A stretch of 9,773 nucleotides of DNA from CAYMRB01 sp964392615 (GTDB lineage: Bacteria; Planctomycetota; UBA8108), in NCBI GenBank assembly GCA_964392615.1, contig CAYMRB010000389.1, positions 1-9,773 on the forward strand. Reading direction: 5' to 3'. The notes under the pieces were generated by a model. That model was given only the letters and a program-made list of their open reading frames with translations, searched no databases and was not told where the DNA came from. Made by a program: the position numbers and the translations under genes. Shown in pieces: positions 1-7,052 of the stretch; position 1 is the first letter of the stretch, and every line of letters starts with the position of its first letter.

Positions 1-83
1 GAGGCGGAGAACGGTTACGATGCGCGCAAGGGGTGACTTCCGTCGTTTCGAGACCGGAGTCGCTCGTCCTGCCGTATCCCCCT

Positions 84-87
84 GGAG
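84..87 (+). promoter_or_regulatory. Ribosome binding site deciding the start at 95
   Basis: GGAG lies 7 nt before the ATG at 95, directly ahead of a coherent signal peptide. A competing GGAG at 6-9 precedes the ATG at 20, but that start would place an Arg-rich stretch before the signal sequence. Confidence 0.55.
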
Positions 88-94
88 ACTCCCC

Positions 95-2482
95 ATGAAC
101 CGTCTTGTTCTCGCGCGTCGATCGACGGCGGCGCTCGTCTTCGTGTTCGAGTTCGTGTTCGCTTCGGTCGGGATCGCGGCAGGCGACGAGCCTCGCGTAT
201 TGATCCCCACGGCTGTCGACGGCGCCGCGACCTGGCGCTACACGACCTCGAAGCCGGGTGGCGATTGGACGAGCCCCGATTTCGACGACAGCGGTTGGCT
301 CTCGGGACGCGCGGGCTTCGGCGTCGCCGACTACGTCACGCCGCCCGCGACCATCGGCACCGCTTGGACGACGCCGTCGATCTGGATGCGCACGACGATC
401 GACGTCGCCGCGCCCCTCGGTTTCTCGAAGGCCTGTCTGATCGTGCGGCACGACGAGGCCGTCGATGTGTACGTAGGCGGCGCGATCGCTCTGTCGCTCG
501 ATGGTTTCAACACCGAGCGCGTCGCGTACGACGTCACGAAGCGCCTGCGCACATCGTTGCGCGTGGGGAAGAACGTCGTCGCCGTTCAGGTCTCCCAGAC
601 CGGTGGCGGGCAGTACATCGACGTCGGGTTCGTGCTCGATCCGCGGCAAGAGCTCGTCGTGCCGGTCGAGTCGCTGGATCCGGCGGTCGTGCGCGAGCAA
701 GCCGACGCGCGCTGGCCCGTCACGCGGGCTTGGCAGTGGTATGCAAAGGCCGGGCCGCTGGTCGGATGCAACTACTTGCCGCGCACCGCCGTCAACATGA
801 CCGAGATGTGGCAGCGCCAGACGTTCGATCCGAAGACGATCGACGAGGAGCTCGGCTGGGCCGCGAAGGCGGGCTACAACAGCGTGCGCGTGTTTCTGCA
901 GTACCTCGTCTGGAAGGATGACCGTGACGGGCTGATCGAACGCGTCGACGAGTTCCTGAAGATCGCGGACCGCCACGGCATCGGCGTCATGTTCGTGCCG
1001 TTCTGCGATTGCGCGTTCGCCGGTCGCGAGCCCTATCTCGGCGAGCAGGACGAGCCGGTGCCAGGCGTGCACAACAGCGGCTGGGTGCCGAGCCCCGGCC
1101 TCGAGCGCGTCGGCGATCGCTCTCGGTGGCCCGACCTCGAGCGGTACATTCGCGATCTCGTGACGCACTACCGCGACGATCATCGCGTCGCGGTCTGGGA
1201 TCTCTACAACGAGCCGGGAAACTCGCGCATGGGCGACAAGAGCCTGCCGCTCGCGGCCGCCGCGTTCCGTTGGGCGCGCGAGGCAGGAGTGACGCAGCCG
1301 CTGACGATCGGCGCGTGGACACGGTTCGAGAGCCGCATGTCGCGCGCGCTGATGGAGATGTCCGATATCGTGTCGTTTCACGGCTACGACGGCCCGGACG
1401 GCGTCGCGGCCAAGATCCGGCTCTGCGCCGAGTACGGCCGCCCCGTCGTCTGCACCGAGTGGCTGCGCCGTCAGGGGAACAACCGCTTCGAGACGATCCT
1501 GCCGCTCTTCGCGCGGCATCGTGTCGGCAGCTACCACTGGGGGCTCGCCGCCGGACGCACGCAGACGTACATGCCCTGGGGCTCGAAGCGCGGCGCCCCG
1601 ATGCCCGCGGTCTGGCAGCACGACGTGTTCCGAGCGGACGGGACGCCGTACGCCGACGGCGAGTTCGCGGCGCAACGTGCCTTCAGCGACGCGTTTTCCG
1701 CAGCGCGCGGTCTGGCCCGAACGCGCCAGCTGGCAGCGAAGCTGCCTGGGCGGGCGACGTTCTTCGAGGTCGCCGGCTGTCCGGCCTTCGTCATCGAGCC
1801 GCCGAGCCGAAAGCCCGACGCCGAGCTGCCGTGGGTGTGGTACGCGCCGACGCTCGGTTCGTATCCGCGCTCGATTCACACGTGGCTGTTCACGAAGTTC
1901 CTCGACGCCGGCATCGCCGTCGCCGGCATCGACGTCGGTGATACGATGGGCAATCCGCAGAACCGAGCGCTCTTCGAGATGTTTCATCACGCCATCACGT
2001 CGACGCGTGGCGGATGTTCGAAGAAGGCGATCCTCATGCCGCAGAGCCGCGGCGGCCTGATGCTCTACAATTGGGCCGTCGAGCATCCCGAGTCGGTCGC
2101 GTGCGTCGCCGGCATCTACACGGTCTGCGACATGACGAGCTGGCCGGGGCTGAAGATGGCAGCGCGGGTGTACGGTCTCAGCGAGCAAGAGTTGGCTGCG
2201 GAGATCCTGAAGCACAACCCGATCGACCGTCTCGCGCCGCTCGCGCGGGCCGGTGTGCCGATCCTGCACGTGCACGGCGACAGCGATCGCGTCGTGCCAC
2301 TGGAGAGAAACTCGGCGGAGCTGGCGCGGCGGTATCGCGAGCTCGGTGGGGAGGCGACGGTCGTCGTCATTCCCGGAAAAGGGCACGCGGAGGTGCAGGA
2401 GTTCTTCCACTGCCAGGAGATCGTCGACTTCGTCATCGCAAACGCTCGCGGGAAGTCGGAGAAGGCGAGGGATTCGCGATGA
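95..2482 (+). CDS. Secreted GH5-like glycoside hydrolase fused to a C-terminal alpha/beta hydrolase (esterase-like)
   Basis: A 795-residue exported protein with three domains, numbered from the ATG at 95. Residues 1-30 are a signal peptide (basic n-region, hydrophobic core, probable cleavage after Ala29 or Gly30). Residues about 34-185 resemble the jelly-roll sugar-binding domain found at the N terminus of GH2-type enzymes (DFDDSGW, then an IWMRTTIDV strand). Residues about 212-530 form a GH5-like TIM barrel. WDLYNEPGN carries the acid/base Glu373, and VCTEWLRR carries the nucleophile Glu455; YHWGL and TQTYMPWGS follow, as in bacterial proteins often named cellulase-family or 1,4-beta-xylanase-like. 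Residues about 557-787 are an alpha/beta hydrolase with Ser651 (PQSRGG), Asp731 (GDSDRVVP) and His764 (GKGHAE). The expected role is cleaving a beta-glycoside while removing or transferring an ester on the same substrate; the substrate is not determinable. I prefer the start at 95 because GGAG at 84-87 lies 7 nt upstream and a signal peptide follows directly. An in-frame ATG at 20 would add 25 basic residues. The stop overlaps the next start (ATGA). Confidence 0.88.
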   Translation: MNRLVLARRSTAALVFVFEFVFASVGIAAGDEPRVLIPTAVDGAATWRYTTSKPGGDWTSPDFDDSGWLSGRAGFGVADYVTPPATIGTAWTTPSIWMRTTIDVAAPLGFSKACLIVRHDEAVDVYVGGAIALSLDGFNTERVAYDVTKRLRTSLRVGKNVVAVQVSQTGGGQYIDVGFVLDPRQELVVPVESLDPAVVREQADARWPVTRAWQWYAKAGPLVGCNYLPRTAVNMTEMWQRQTFDPKTIDEELGWAAKAGYNSVRVFLQYLVWKDDRDGLIERVDEFLKIADRHGIGVMFVPFCDCAFAGREPYLGEQDEPVPGVHNSGWVPSPGLERVGDRSRWPDLERYIRDLVTHYRDDHRVAVWDLYNEPGNSRMGDKSLPLAAAAFRWAREAGVTQPLTIGAWTRFESRMSRALMEMSDIVSFHGYDGPDGVAAKIRLCAEYGRPVVCTEWLRRQGNNRFETILPLFARHRVGSYHWGLAAGRTQTYMPWGSKRGAPMPAVWQHDVFRADGTPYADGEFAAQRAFSDAFSAARGLARTRQLAAKLPGRATFFEVAGCPAFVIEPPSRKPDAELPWVWYAPTLGSYPRSIHTWLFTKFLDAGIAVAGIDVGDTMGNPQNRALFEMFHHAITSTRGGCSKKAILMPQSRGGLMLYNWAVEHPESVACVAGIYTVCDMTSWPGLKMAARVYGLSEQELAAEILKHNPIDRLAPLARAGVPILHVHGDSDRVVPLERNSAELARRYRELGGEATVVVIPGKGHAEVQEFFHCQEIVDFVIANARGKSEKARDSR
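2479..2482 (+). promoter_or_regulatory. ATGA stop/start overlap coupling the glycosidase and ceramidase-like genes
   Basis: The TGA stop of the glycosidase-esterase gene (2480-2482) overlaps the ATG (2479-2481) of the ceramidase-like gene. GAGGG at 2467-2471 is spaced 7 nt from that ATG. This supports a single operon with translational coupling. Confidence 0.75.
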
Positions 2483-3378
2483 AGTGCGTTTGCTCTGTCG
2501 GTTGCACGCTCGTCGTCGCCGTCGTGACCGTGCTGTTCGCACGGGCCGAACGGTGCTTGTCCGCGGAGATCTGGATCGGCACCGCCGAGACGAGCATCAC
2601 GCCGGACCGGCCGGTGTCGCTGGAGGGCTTCTTCCACCTGCGAATCTCCGAGGGGGTCGCGTCGCCGATCACCGCGAGCGTCGTCATCGTCGAGTCGCGA
2701 CAGGGCGACGAAGTGGTCGAACGCTCGATCATGGTCAGCGCCGACCTCGTCCACCTGCCGTGGGAGCTGCTCGAGGCGGTGCGCGAGAACGTCGTGCGCG
2801 AGGTCCCCGACATCGACACGAGCAAGATCTTCATCAGCGTGACCCACACGCACTCGGCGCCGGTGGTCATGAGAGGGAACTTCATCCTGCCCGACGGCGT
2901 GATGACGATCGAGGAGTACGGGCGGTTCTTCGCTCAGCGCGTCGCGCGCGCCATCGTGGAGGCTTACGGGTCACTGCAGCCGGGAAGCGTCGCGTGGGGG
3001 CTCGGGTTCGCAAACGTCGCGTACAACCGCCGCGCCGCCTACTTCGGCGGGCGATCGCAGATGTACGGGCCGACCGTCGCGCCGGACTTCAAGGGGCCGG
3101 AGGGGCCGGAGTATCAGGGCATTCCGACGCTCTTCTTCTTCGATCGAGACGGCAAGCCGCTCGGCGCCGCCGTCAACGTCTGGAGCCCGTCGCAGGAGCT
3201 GGACAGTCCGCGAAACCACATCAGCGCCGACTTCTGGCATCCGGTGCGCGTGCGGTTGAAGGAGGAGCTCGGCAGCGCGTTCACGGTGCTCGCTTGGTGC
3301 GGGCCGGCCGGCGACCAGGGACGCATCGGCGATTTCACTCCGCGGCGGAAGACCGCATGCGGCGATTGCGCGGCGTGA
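2479..3378 (+). CDS. Neutral/alkaline ceramidase-like secreted protein, N-terminal part (frameshifted gene, 5' fragment)
   Basis: A 299-residue ORF that looks like the front half of a longer broken gene. Residues 1-29 are a signal peptide ending in a plausible Ala-X-Ala-like site before EIWIG. The mature protein opens with a strand ending GTAETSITP and continues with SADLVHLP and THTHSAP, typical of the neutral/alkaline non-lysosomal ceramidase-like family. His123 and His125 in THTHSAP sit in the family's zinc-binding region. SPSQEL, then HISADFWHPVR, then CGPAGDQ follow the order of a planctomycete-type subfamily. After GDQ (about residue 280) the family resemblance stops and the last residues look like out-of-frame translation. 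It continues in the frame of the 3357-4541 ORF. The start overlaps the upstream stop by 4 nt and has GAGGG at 2467-2471, 7 nt upstream, so translation is probably coupled. The substrate is unknown; relatives annotated as ceramidases are rarely tested. Confidence 0.8.
   Translation: MKCVCSVGCTLVVAVVTVLFARAERCLSAEIWIGTAETSITPDRPVSLEGFFHLRISEGVASPITASVVIVESRQGDEVVERSIMVSADLVHLPWELLEAVRENVVREVPDIDTSKIFISVTHTHSAPVVMRGNFILPDGVMTIEEYGRFFAQRVARAIVEAYGSLQPGSVAWGLGFANVAYNRRAAYFGGRSQMYGPTVAPDFKGPEGPEYQGIPTLFFFDRDGKPLGAAVNVWSPSQELDSPRNHISADFWHPVRVRLKEELGSAFTVLAWCGPAGDQGRIGDFTPRRKTACGDCAA
3313..3360 (+). other. Apparent frameshift joining the two halves of the ceramidase-like/DUF1080 gene
   Basis: Up to the CAG codon at 3316-3318 the family signature CGPAGDQ reads in the frame of the 2479 start. 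From there the conserved continuation (THRRFHSAAEDRMRRLRG) is in the frame one base back. Adding one G to the GGG at 3318-3320 would give a seamless GDQGTHRRF...AAEDRM junction. This fits a single-base deletion, real or from sequencing or assembly. No slippery heptamer of the X-XXY-YYZ type is present, so programmed frameshifting is unlikely. Confidence 0.75.
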
Positions 3379-4541
3379 AGTCGTGGAGCGATGAGTTCGC
3401 ACGTCGGATCGCGGGCTCCGTGCTCGATGCGTACGAGCTCGTCAAGCAGGACCGCCACAGCGACGCGAGACATGTGCACCGAGCGGAGACCGTGCGCTTG
3501 CCTGGCTGGAACTGGACGGACGAGGAGGTCGCGCGGATTCGCTCCGAGCGCGACGCGATCGCGCGCGATCTCGAGGCGCACCCGGAGAAGGCGTCGCGGC
3601 TGAGCCGCCCGATCTCGTGGCGCACGCAGTGCCTCGAGCGCTACCGGCAGCAGGTGAACGCGGCGGACGGCGCGTACCCGACGGAGATCCACGTGCTGCG
3701 CATCGGCGACGTCGTCGTGTGCACGAACCAGTTCGAGCTGTTCACCGAGTTCGGCTTGCGCATTCTCGGGCGCAGCGACGCGCACCTGACGTGCGTCGTG
3801 CAGCTGACGGGCCCGGCGCACTATCTGCCGACGGCCGAGGCGATCCGCGGCCGAGGGTATAGCGCGATCCCCGAGAGCTGCGCGGTCGGCGCCGAGGGCG
3901 GCAAGGCGCTGGTCGACGAGACGGTCGCGCGTATCGTAGCGCTATGGCATGACCTCGAGGTGACACTGCCCGACCACGGTAGACTGCGGGACGGCAATCC
4001 GATCGGCGACGGTTGGGTGAACCTCCTCGGCGATGCCGACGCATGGAACGCGGAGCCGCAGCACTGGGAGTTCTCGGACGGCGCACTGCGCGGTGAGTCG
4101 AAAGGCGGGCTGCACCACTTCGCGTGGACGAAGAAGACGTATCGGGATCTCGAGCTCCACGCGCTCGTGAGGTTGACCGGCAAAGACGCCAACTCCGGCG
4201 TCTGCATCCGGCTGCGTCCGAAGTCGGCGAACGACGCGCCGGGATACCAGGTGGATATGGGGCGCGGCTTCTGGGGTTGTCTGTGGGAGGAGGGGGGCGC
4301 CGGGATGGTCGGCGAGTTTCCACCGCGGTCGGCCGATCGGCTCGTCCGCGACGGCGATTGGAACCACTACTACATCGTCGCGCGGGGGCATCGGGTCGAG
4401 GCGTGGCTCAACGGCGTCAAGACGATCGACGTCGAGCACGAGGAGGGCTTTCCCGACGGTGCGATCGGGCTCGAGCTGAGCCACGGGGGCCGGCACAGCA
4501 TCCTCGAGGTGAAGACGTTGGCGGTGCGGGAGGCGCGGTAG
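3357..4541 (+). CDS. Ceramidase-like C-terminal half plus DUF1080 / 3-keto-disaccharide hydrolase domain (frameshifted gene, 3' fragment)
   Basis: A 394-residue ORF in the frame one base behind the preceding one, overlapping it by 22 nt. Residues 1-210 complete the ceramidase-like fold begun upstream: EDRMRRLRG just at the start, then IHVLRIGDVVV, TNQFELFTEFG (Glu127, probably the metal-site glutamate region), VVQLTGPAHYLPT and GAEGGKALVDETV. Residues about 214-394 are a DUF1080 beta-sandwich (PF06439, now called 3-keto-disaccharide hydrolase). Recognisable elements are DGWVNLLGD, LTGKDANSGVCIRLRP, GYQVDMG, WNHYYIVARG with LNGVKTIDV, and a closing GAIGLELSHGG. There is no signal peptide, which fits a downstream fragment and not an independent gene. 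The ATG at 3357 has GGAAG at 3347-3351, so reinitiation is possible but probably fortuitous. With one base restored, the whole gene would span 2479-4541 and encode about 687 residues. It ends 12 bp from the stop of the convergent HEAT gene. Confidence 0.78.
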   Translation: MRRLRGVKSWSDEFARRIAGSVLDAYELVKQDRHSDARHVHRAETVRLPGWNWTDEEVARIRSERDAIARDLEAHPEKASRLSRPISWRTQCLERYRQQVNAADGAYPTEIHVLRIGDVVVCTNQFELFTEFGLRILGRSDAHLTCVVQLTGPAHYLPTAEAIRGRGYSAIPESCAVGAEGGKALVDETVARIVALWHDLEVTLPDHGRLRDGNPIGDGWVNLLGDADAWNAEPQHWEFSDGALRGESKGGLHHFAWTKKTYRDLELHALVRLTGKDANSGVCIRLRPKSANDAPGYQVDMGRGFWGCLWEEGGAGMVGEFPPRSADRLVRDGDWNHYYIVARGHRVEAWLNGVKTIDVEHEEGFPDGAIGLELSHGGRHSILEVKTLAVREAR

Positions 4542-4553
4542 ACCTCGATCGAC

Positions 4554-7052
4554 TCAGCGGCCCGTCGGCTCGCGTGTCCCGGTCGTCACGCGCTTCAGGC
4601 TCTTCTCGACCTGCCAGCGCACGCGCGAGTCCGGATCGTCGCGACGCTTCTCGAGCGCGATGCGATGCTCCAACGCTGCGCTGCCGAGCTCGCCGAGCGC
4701 CCACGCCGCTCGGACGCGGACCTGGAACGTCGTGTCGTCGAGCGCGCGAACGAGCGCCGGGCCGACGACGTCCGGCAGCGCGGCGAGGTGGCCGAGCATG
4801 CGCGCGACCTGCTCGCGCACGCGCCAATCGTCATCGTCGAGGTGACGGACGATCGCCGGAATCGCGTCGCTCGCGGCCGGGCCGAAGCGCTCGAGACCGC
4901 GCAGCGCGGACAGGCGCAGCTTGCGTTCGATGAGCACGCTGACGAGAGCCGGCACGACCACGTCGGCTCGCGCGCCGATGCGACCGAGGGCCTCCGCAGC
5001 CTCCGCGCGGCCGTCGGCGATCGGCACATCGAGCAAGCGAAGCAGCGCCGGCACGGCGGCGGCGGCGGCGGGGCCGATCGCGCCGAGGGCACGGATCGCG
5101 GCGTCGAGCTCGTCGACGTCGTCGTAGGCGATCGGATCGGCGCACTCGACCAGCACGACCGAGGCGAGGTCCGGAACCGTCGCCCGCGCGGCGGGGCCGC
5201 ATCGCTCGAGGACGGCCCGCACTCCGCAGTCATCGCCCCTCGGTTGGCCCATGTGCGGGTGCGGGTCTGGCACGTGGTCCCGCACGAGCTCGGCGAGCCC
5301 GCGAACGACGCGGGGATCTTCGGGCGCCACGTCCGCCGCGCTGAGCGCGCCGTCGATCTCGAGGATGTCCGCCACGGCGGCGGCCGCCGCTGGACCGGCG
5401 CGCGCGAGCAGGCCCGCCGCGGCCAATTGGCTGGCGGGATCCCCGTCGAGCCAACGCGTAAGCCGCGGCACGATGCGCGCCTCGCCCTCCACGAGCGGCA
5501 AGAGGGCGCGCACGATCGCTTCGCGTTGATCCTCGGTGGCCGCCTCGTTCTCGTACGCGTCGAGAAGCGCGTCGATGGCGGGCTTCGCATGCACTCCCAT
5601 GGCGTCCACGATCGCGAGCCCGTCGTCGAGATCCTCGGTGTCCGAGGAATCCGAGCCGGCCGCCGCCACTCGGGTGCCGAACGCCTTCGCATGACGCGCT
5701 GCGGCTGGACCGAGGCGGACGAGGCAGCGGAAGGCCTCGTCGCGGATCTCCTCGCTCGGATCGTCGAGCGCTGCGAGGACGGCGTCGCTCGCGTCACTCG
5801 CCTGCGGCCCGAATCGCCCGAGCGCATCGATTGCCGCGATGCGCGCCGCCGCGTCCGACGCGTCGCGCGCGATTCCTGCCAACCCGGAGACGATCGATCG
5901 GACCAGCTCTTCGCGCTCCGGTCGCAGGATCGATAGCTTCGCCGTCGCGCCGAGCGCCATCGCGGCCGCACGCTTCACGTACGAGTCGTCGGCGTCGAGG
6001 AGAGGCGCGAGGCGCTCTATGTCCTCCAGGTGCAGATCGTCGATGCGGGCGAACGAGAGGGCGGCCCTCGTGTCGCCTCGTTCGACCGAGCGCAGGAGCT
6101 TATCGATGAGTTTCCGCGGAACGCGCTCGTCGTTACCGACGACGAGTCGTTTGCCGATGACGCGGAGCGCCGCCTGGCGCACTTCTCGAGCCTCGTCGTC
6201 GAGGCACTTCGAGAAGGGGCCGATCTCCTCGTCGGGCAAGACCGTGTCCATCCCCTTCACCGCGGCGGCTCGCACGGACGCGTTCGGATCGTCCAGATGC
6301 TGCACGTAGAACTCGACGTCGTCGATGGAACTCTCCTCGGCGAGGACGCCGATCGCTCGGGCGCGGATGCGAGCGTCCGCGCCCGATGTCGCCGCGCGCA
6401 GGGCGTCGGGAAGCCCCTGGAATCGGCTCGGCGTGTAGTCTCCGATCAGCAGCCAGGCGTCTCTATCGTTCGTCACTCGGTCGAGGACGCACCGCATGAT
6501 GCGCGCCGTGGTCTCGCTATCGCAGCCGACCCAGAGCCGAACGATCAACACGCCCAGCCAGTGTTCCGTCGCGCTGCCGGTCTCGATGATCTCGACGACG
6601 TCGGGCACGGCAGGTCTCCCGGCAGCTCCGAAGGCTCCGATGCAGCGGATCGCCGCGAGCCGCACGAGAGGGTCGCGATCGGTCAGCAAGCGCCGAACCG
6701 CTTCGAGGGCCTCCGGGCCGGCGAGGCGCGGTGGATCGCCCAGGTGGAACCTCGGTCGAACAGAGCGGTCGTGCGCCGCTCGGGAGTCTTCCAGCGTGTT
6801 CGTCACCGAGCGGCCGAGGAACGAGGATATCTGGAAGCCACGGGCGAACTCGCGCACCAGGTCGACGGAATCGATCGCGGCGTCGGGTGCATCGGGAAGG
6901 ACGCTGGGAGGCTCGATGCGCTCCTGCAACGACGAGCGGATCTCGTCGCGACGCACGATGGTGACGACGATCACGACGGTGGCAGACAGGACGGCGAGAC
7001 CGGCGATGAGACGAAGGGCGAGCTTGCGGTTGTCGGCTTCCGAGCGCGTCAT
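4554..7052 (-). CDS. Membrane-anchored HEAT-repeat protein (832 aa)
   Basis: An 832-residue protein with one hydrophobic segment at residues 11-33, flanked by Arg/Lys on both sides. It acts as a signal anchor or uncleaved signal peptide; orientation is ambiguous. The rest is helical-hairpin repeats of the HEAT / PBS-lyase HEAT-like type. Clear units lie at about 112-153, 215-300, 343-375, 395-447, 520-560 and a near-continuous array at 645-825. Diagnostic motifs include DPLVRLAAIRCIGAFG, DPNASVRAAAVKGM, DPSEEIRDEAFRCLVRLG and VRAAWALGELGS. A less regular stretch at about 575-635 contains DDCG. HEAT arrays bind proteins or act as scaffolds and no enzymatic motif is visible, so I cannot assign a partner. 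It starts inside the stop codon of the upstream HEAT gene (ATGA), preceded by GAGGGAAG, indicating translational coupling. Its C-terminal repeats closely match those of that neighbour, pointing to tandem duplication. Confidence 0.88.
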   Translation of the reverse strand: MTRSEADNRKLALRLIAGLAVLSATVVIVVTIVRRDEIRSSLQERIEPPSVLPDAPDAAIDSVDLVREFARGFQISSFLGRSVTNTLEDSRAAHDRSVRPRFHLGDPPRLAGPEALEAVRRLLTDRDPLVRLAAIRCIGAFGAAGRPAVPDVVEIIETGSATEHWLGVLIVRLWVGCDSETTARIMRCVLDRVTNDRDAWLLIGDYTPSRFQGLPDALRAATSGADARIRARAIGVLAEESSIDDVEFYVQHLDDPNASVRAAAVKGMDTVLPDEEIGPFSKCLDDEAREVRQAALRVIGKRLVVGNDERVPRKLIDKLLRSVERGDTRAALSFARIDDLHLEDIERLAPLLDADDSYVKRAAAMALGATAKLSILRPEREELVRSIVSGLAGIARDASDAAARIAAIDALGRFGPQASDASDAVLAALDDPSEEIRDEAFRCLVRLGPAAARHAKAFGTRVAAAGSDSSDTEDLDDGLAIVDAMGVHAKPAIDALLDAYENEAATEDQREAIVRALLPLVEGEARIVPRLTRWLDGDPASQLAAAGLLARAGPAAAAAVADILEIDGALSAADVAPEDPRVVRGLAELVRDHVPDPHPHMGQPRGDDCGVRAVLERCGPAARATVPDLASVVLVECADPIAYDDVDELDAAIRALGAIGPAAAAAVPALLRLLDVPIADGRAEAAEALGRIGARADVVVPALVSVLIERKLRLSALRGLERFGPAASDAIPAIVRHLDDDDWRVREQVARMLGHLAALPDVVGPALVRALDDTTFQVRVRAAWALGELGSAALEHRIALEKRRDDPDSRVRWQVEKSLKRVTTGTREPTGR
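7049..7052 (-). promoter_or_regulatory. ATGA stop/start overlap coupling the two HEAT genes
   Basis: The plus-strand bases TCAT read ATGA on the minus strand: TGA ends the 876-residue gene and ATG starts the 832-residue gene. A GAGGGAAG-type ribosome site lies just upstream within the first gene, so coupled translation and roughly equal output are likely. Confidence 0.75.

Noticed and set aside
20..94. Upstream ATG at 20 as the start of the glycosidase
   Set aside because: It would add 25 basic residues before an otherwise normal signal peptide. The ATG at 95 has a better-placed GGAG, although GGAG at 6-9 means the longer form cannot be excluded.
1009..1941. Alternative-frame ORF inside the glycosidase gene
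   Set aside because: It overlaps the catalytic region with the WDLYNEPGN and CTEW motifs in the true frame, and its own product is Arg/Ala-rich without domains.
3313..3360. Programmed -1 ribosomal frameshift
   Set aside because: No slippery heptamer is present and no strong downstream stem-loop is evident by eye. A single-base deletion in or near GGG explains the junction more simply.
4542..4553. Bidirectional intrinsic terminator between the convergent genes
   Set aside because: The only symmetry is a 6-bp palindrome, with no GC-rich stem plus T-run on either strand.
4665..5936. Plus-strand ORF (423 codons) antisense to the 832-residue HEAT gene
   Set aside because: Shadow frame. The minus strand has repeat motifs throughout, and the plus frame shows no family signature.
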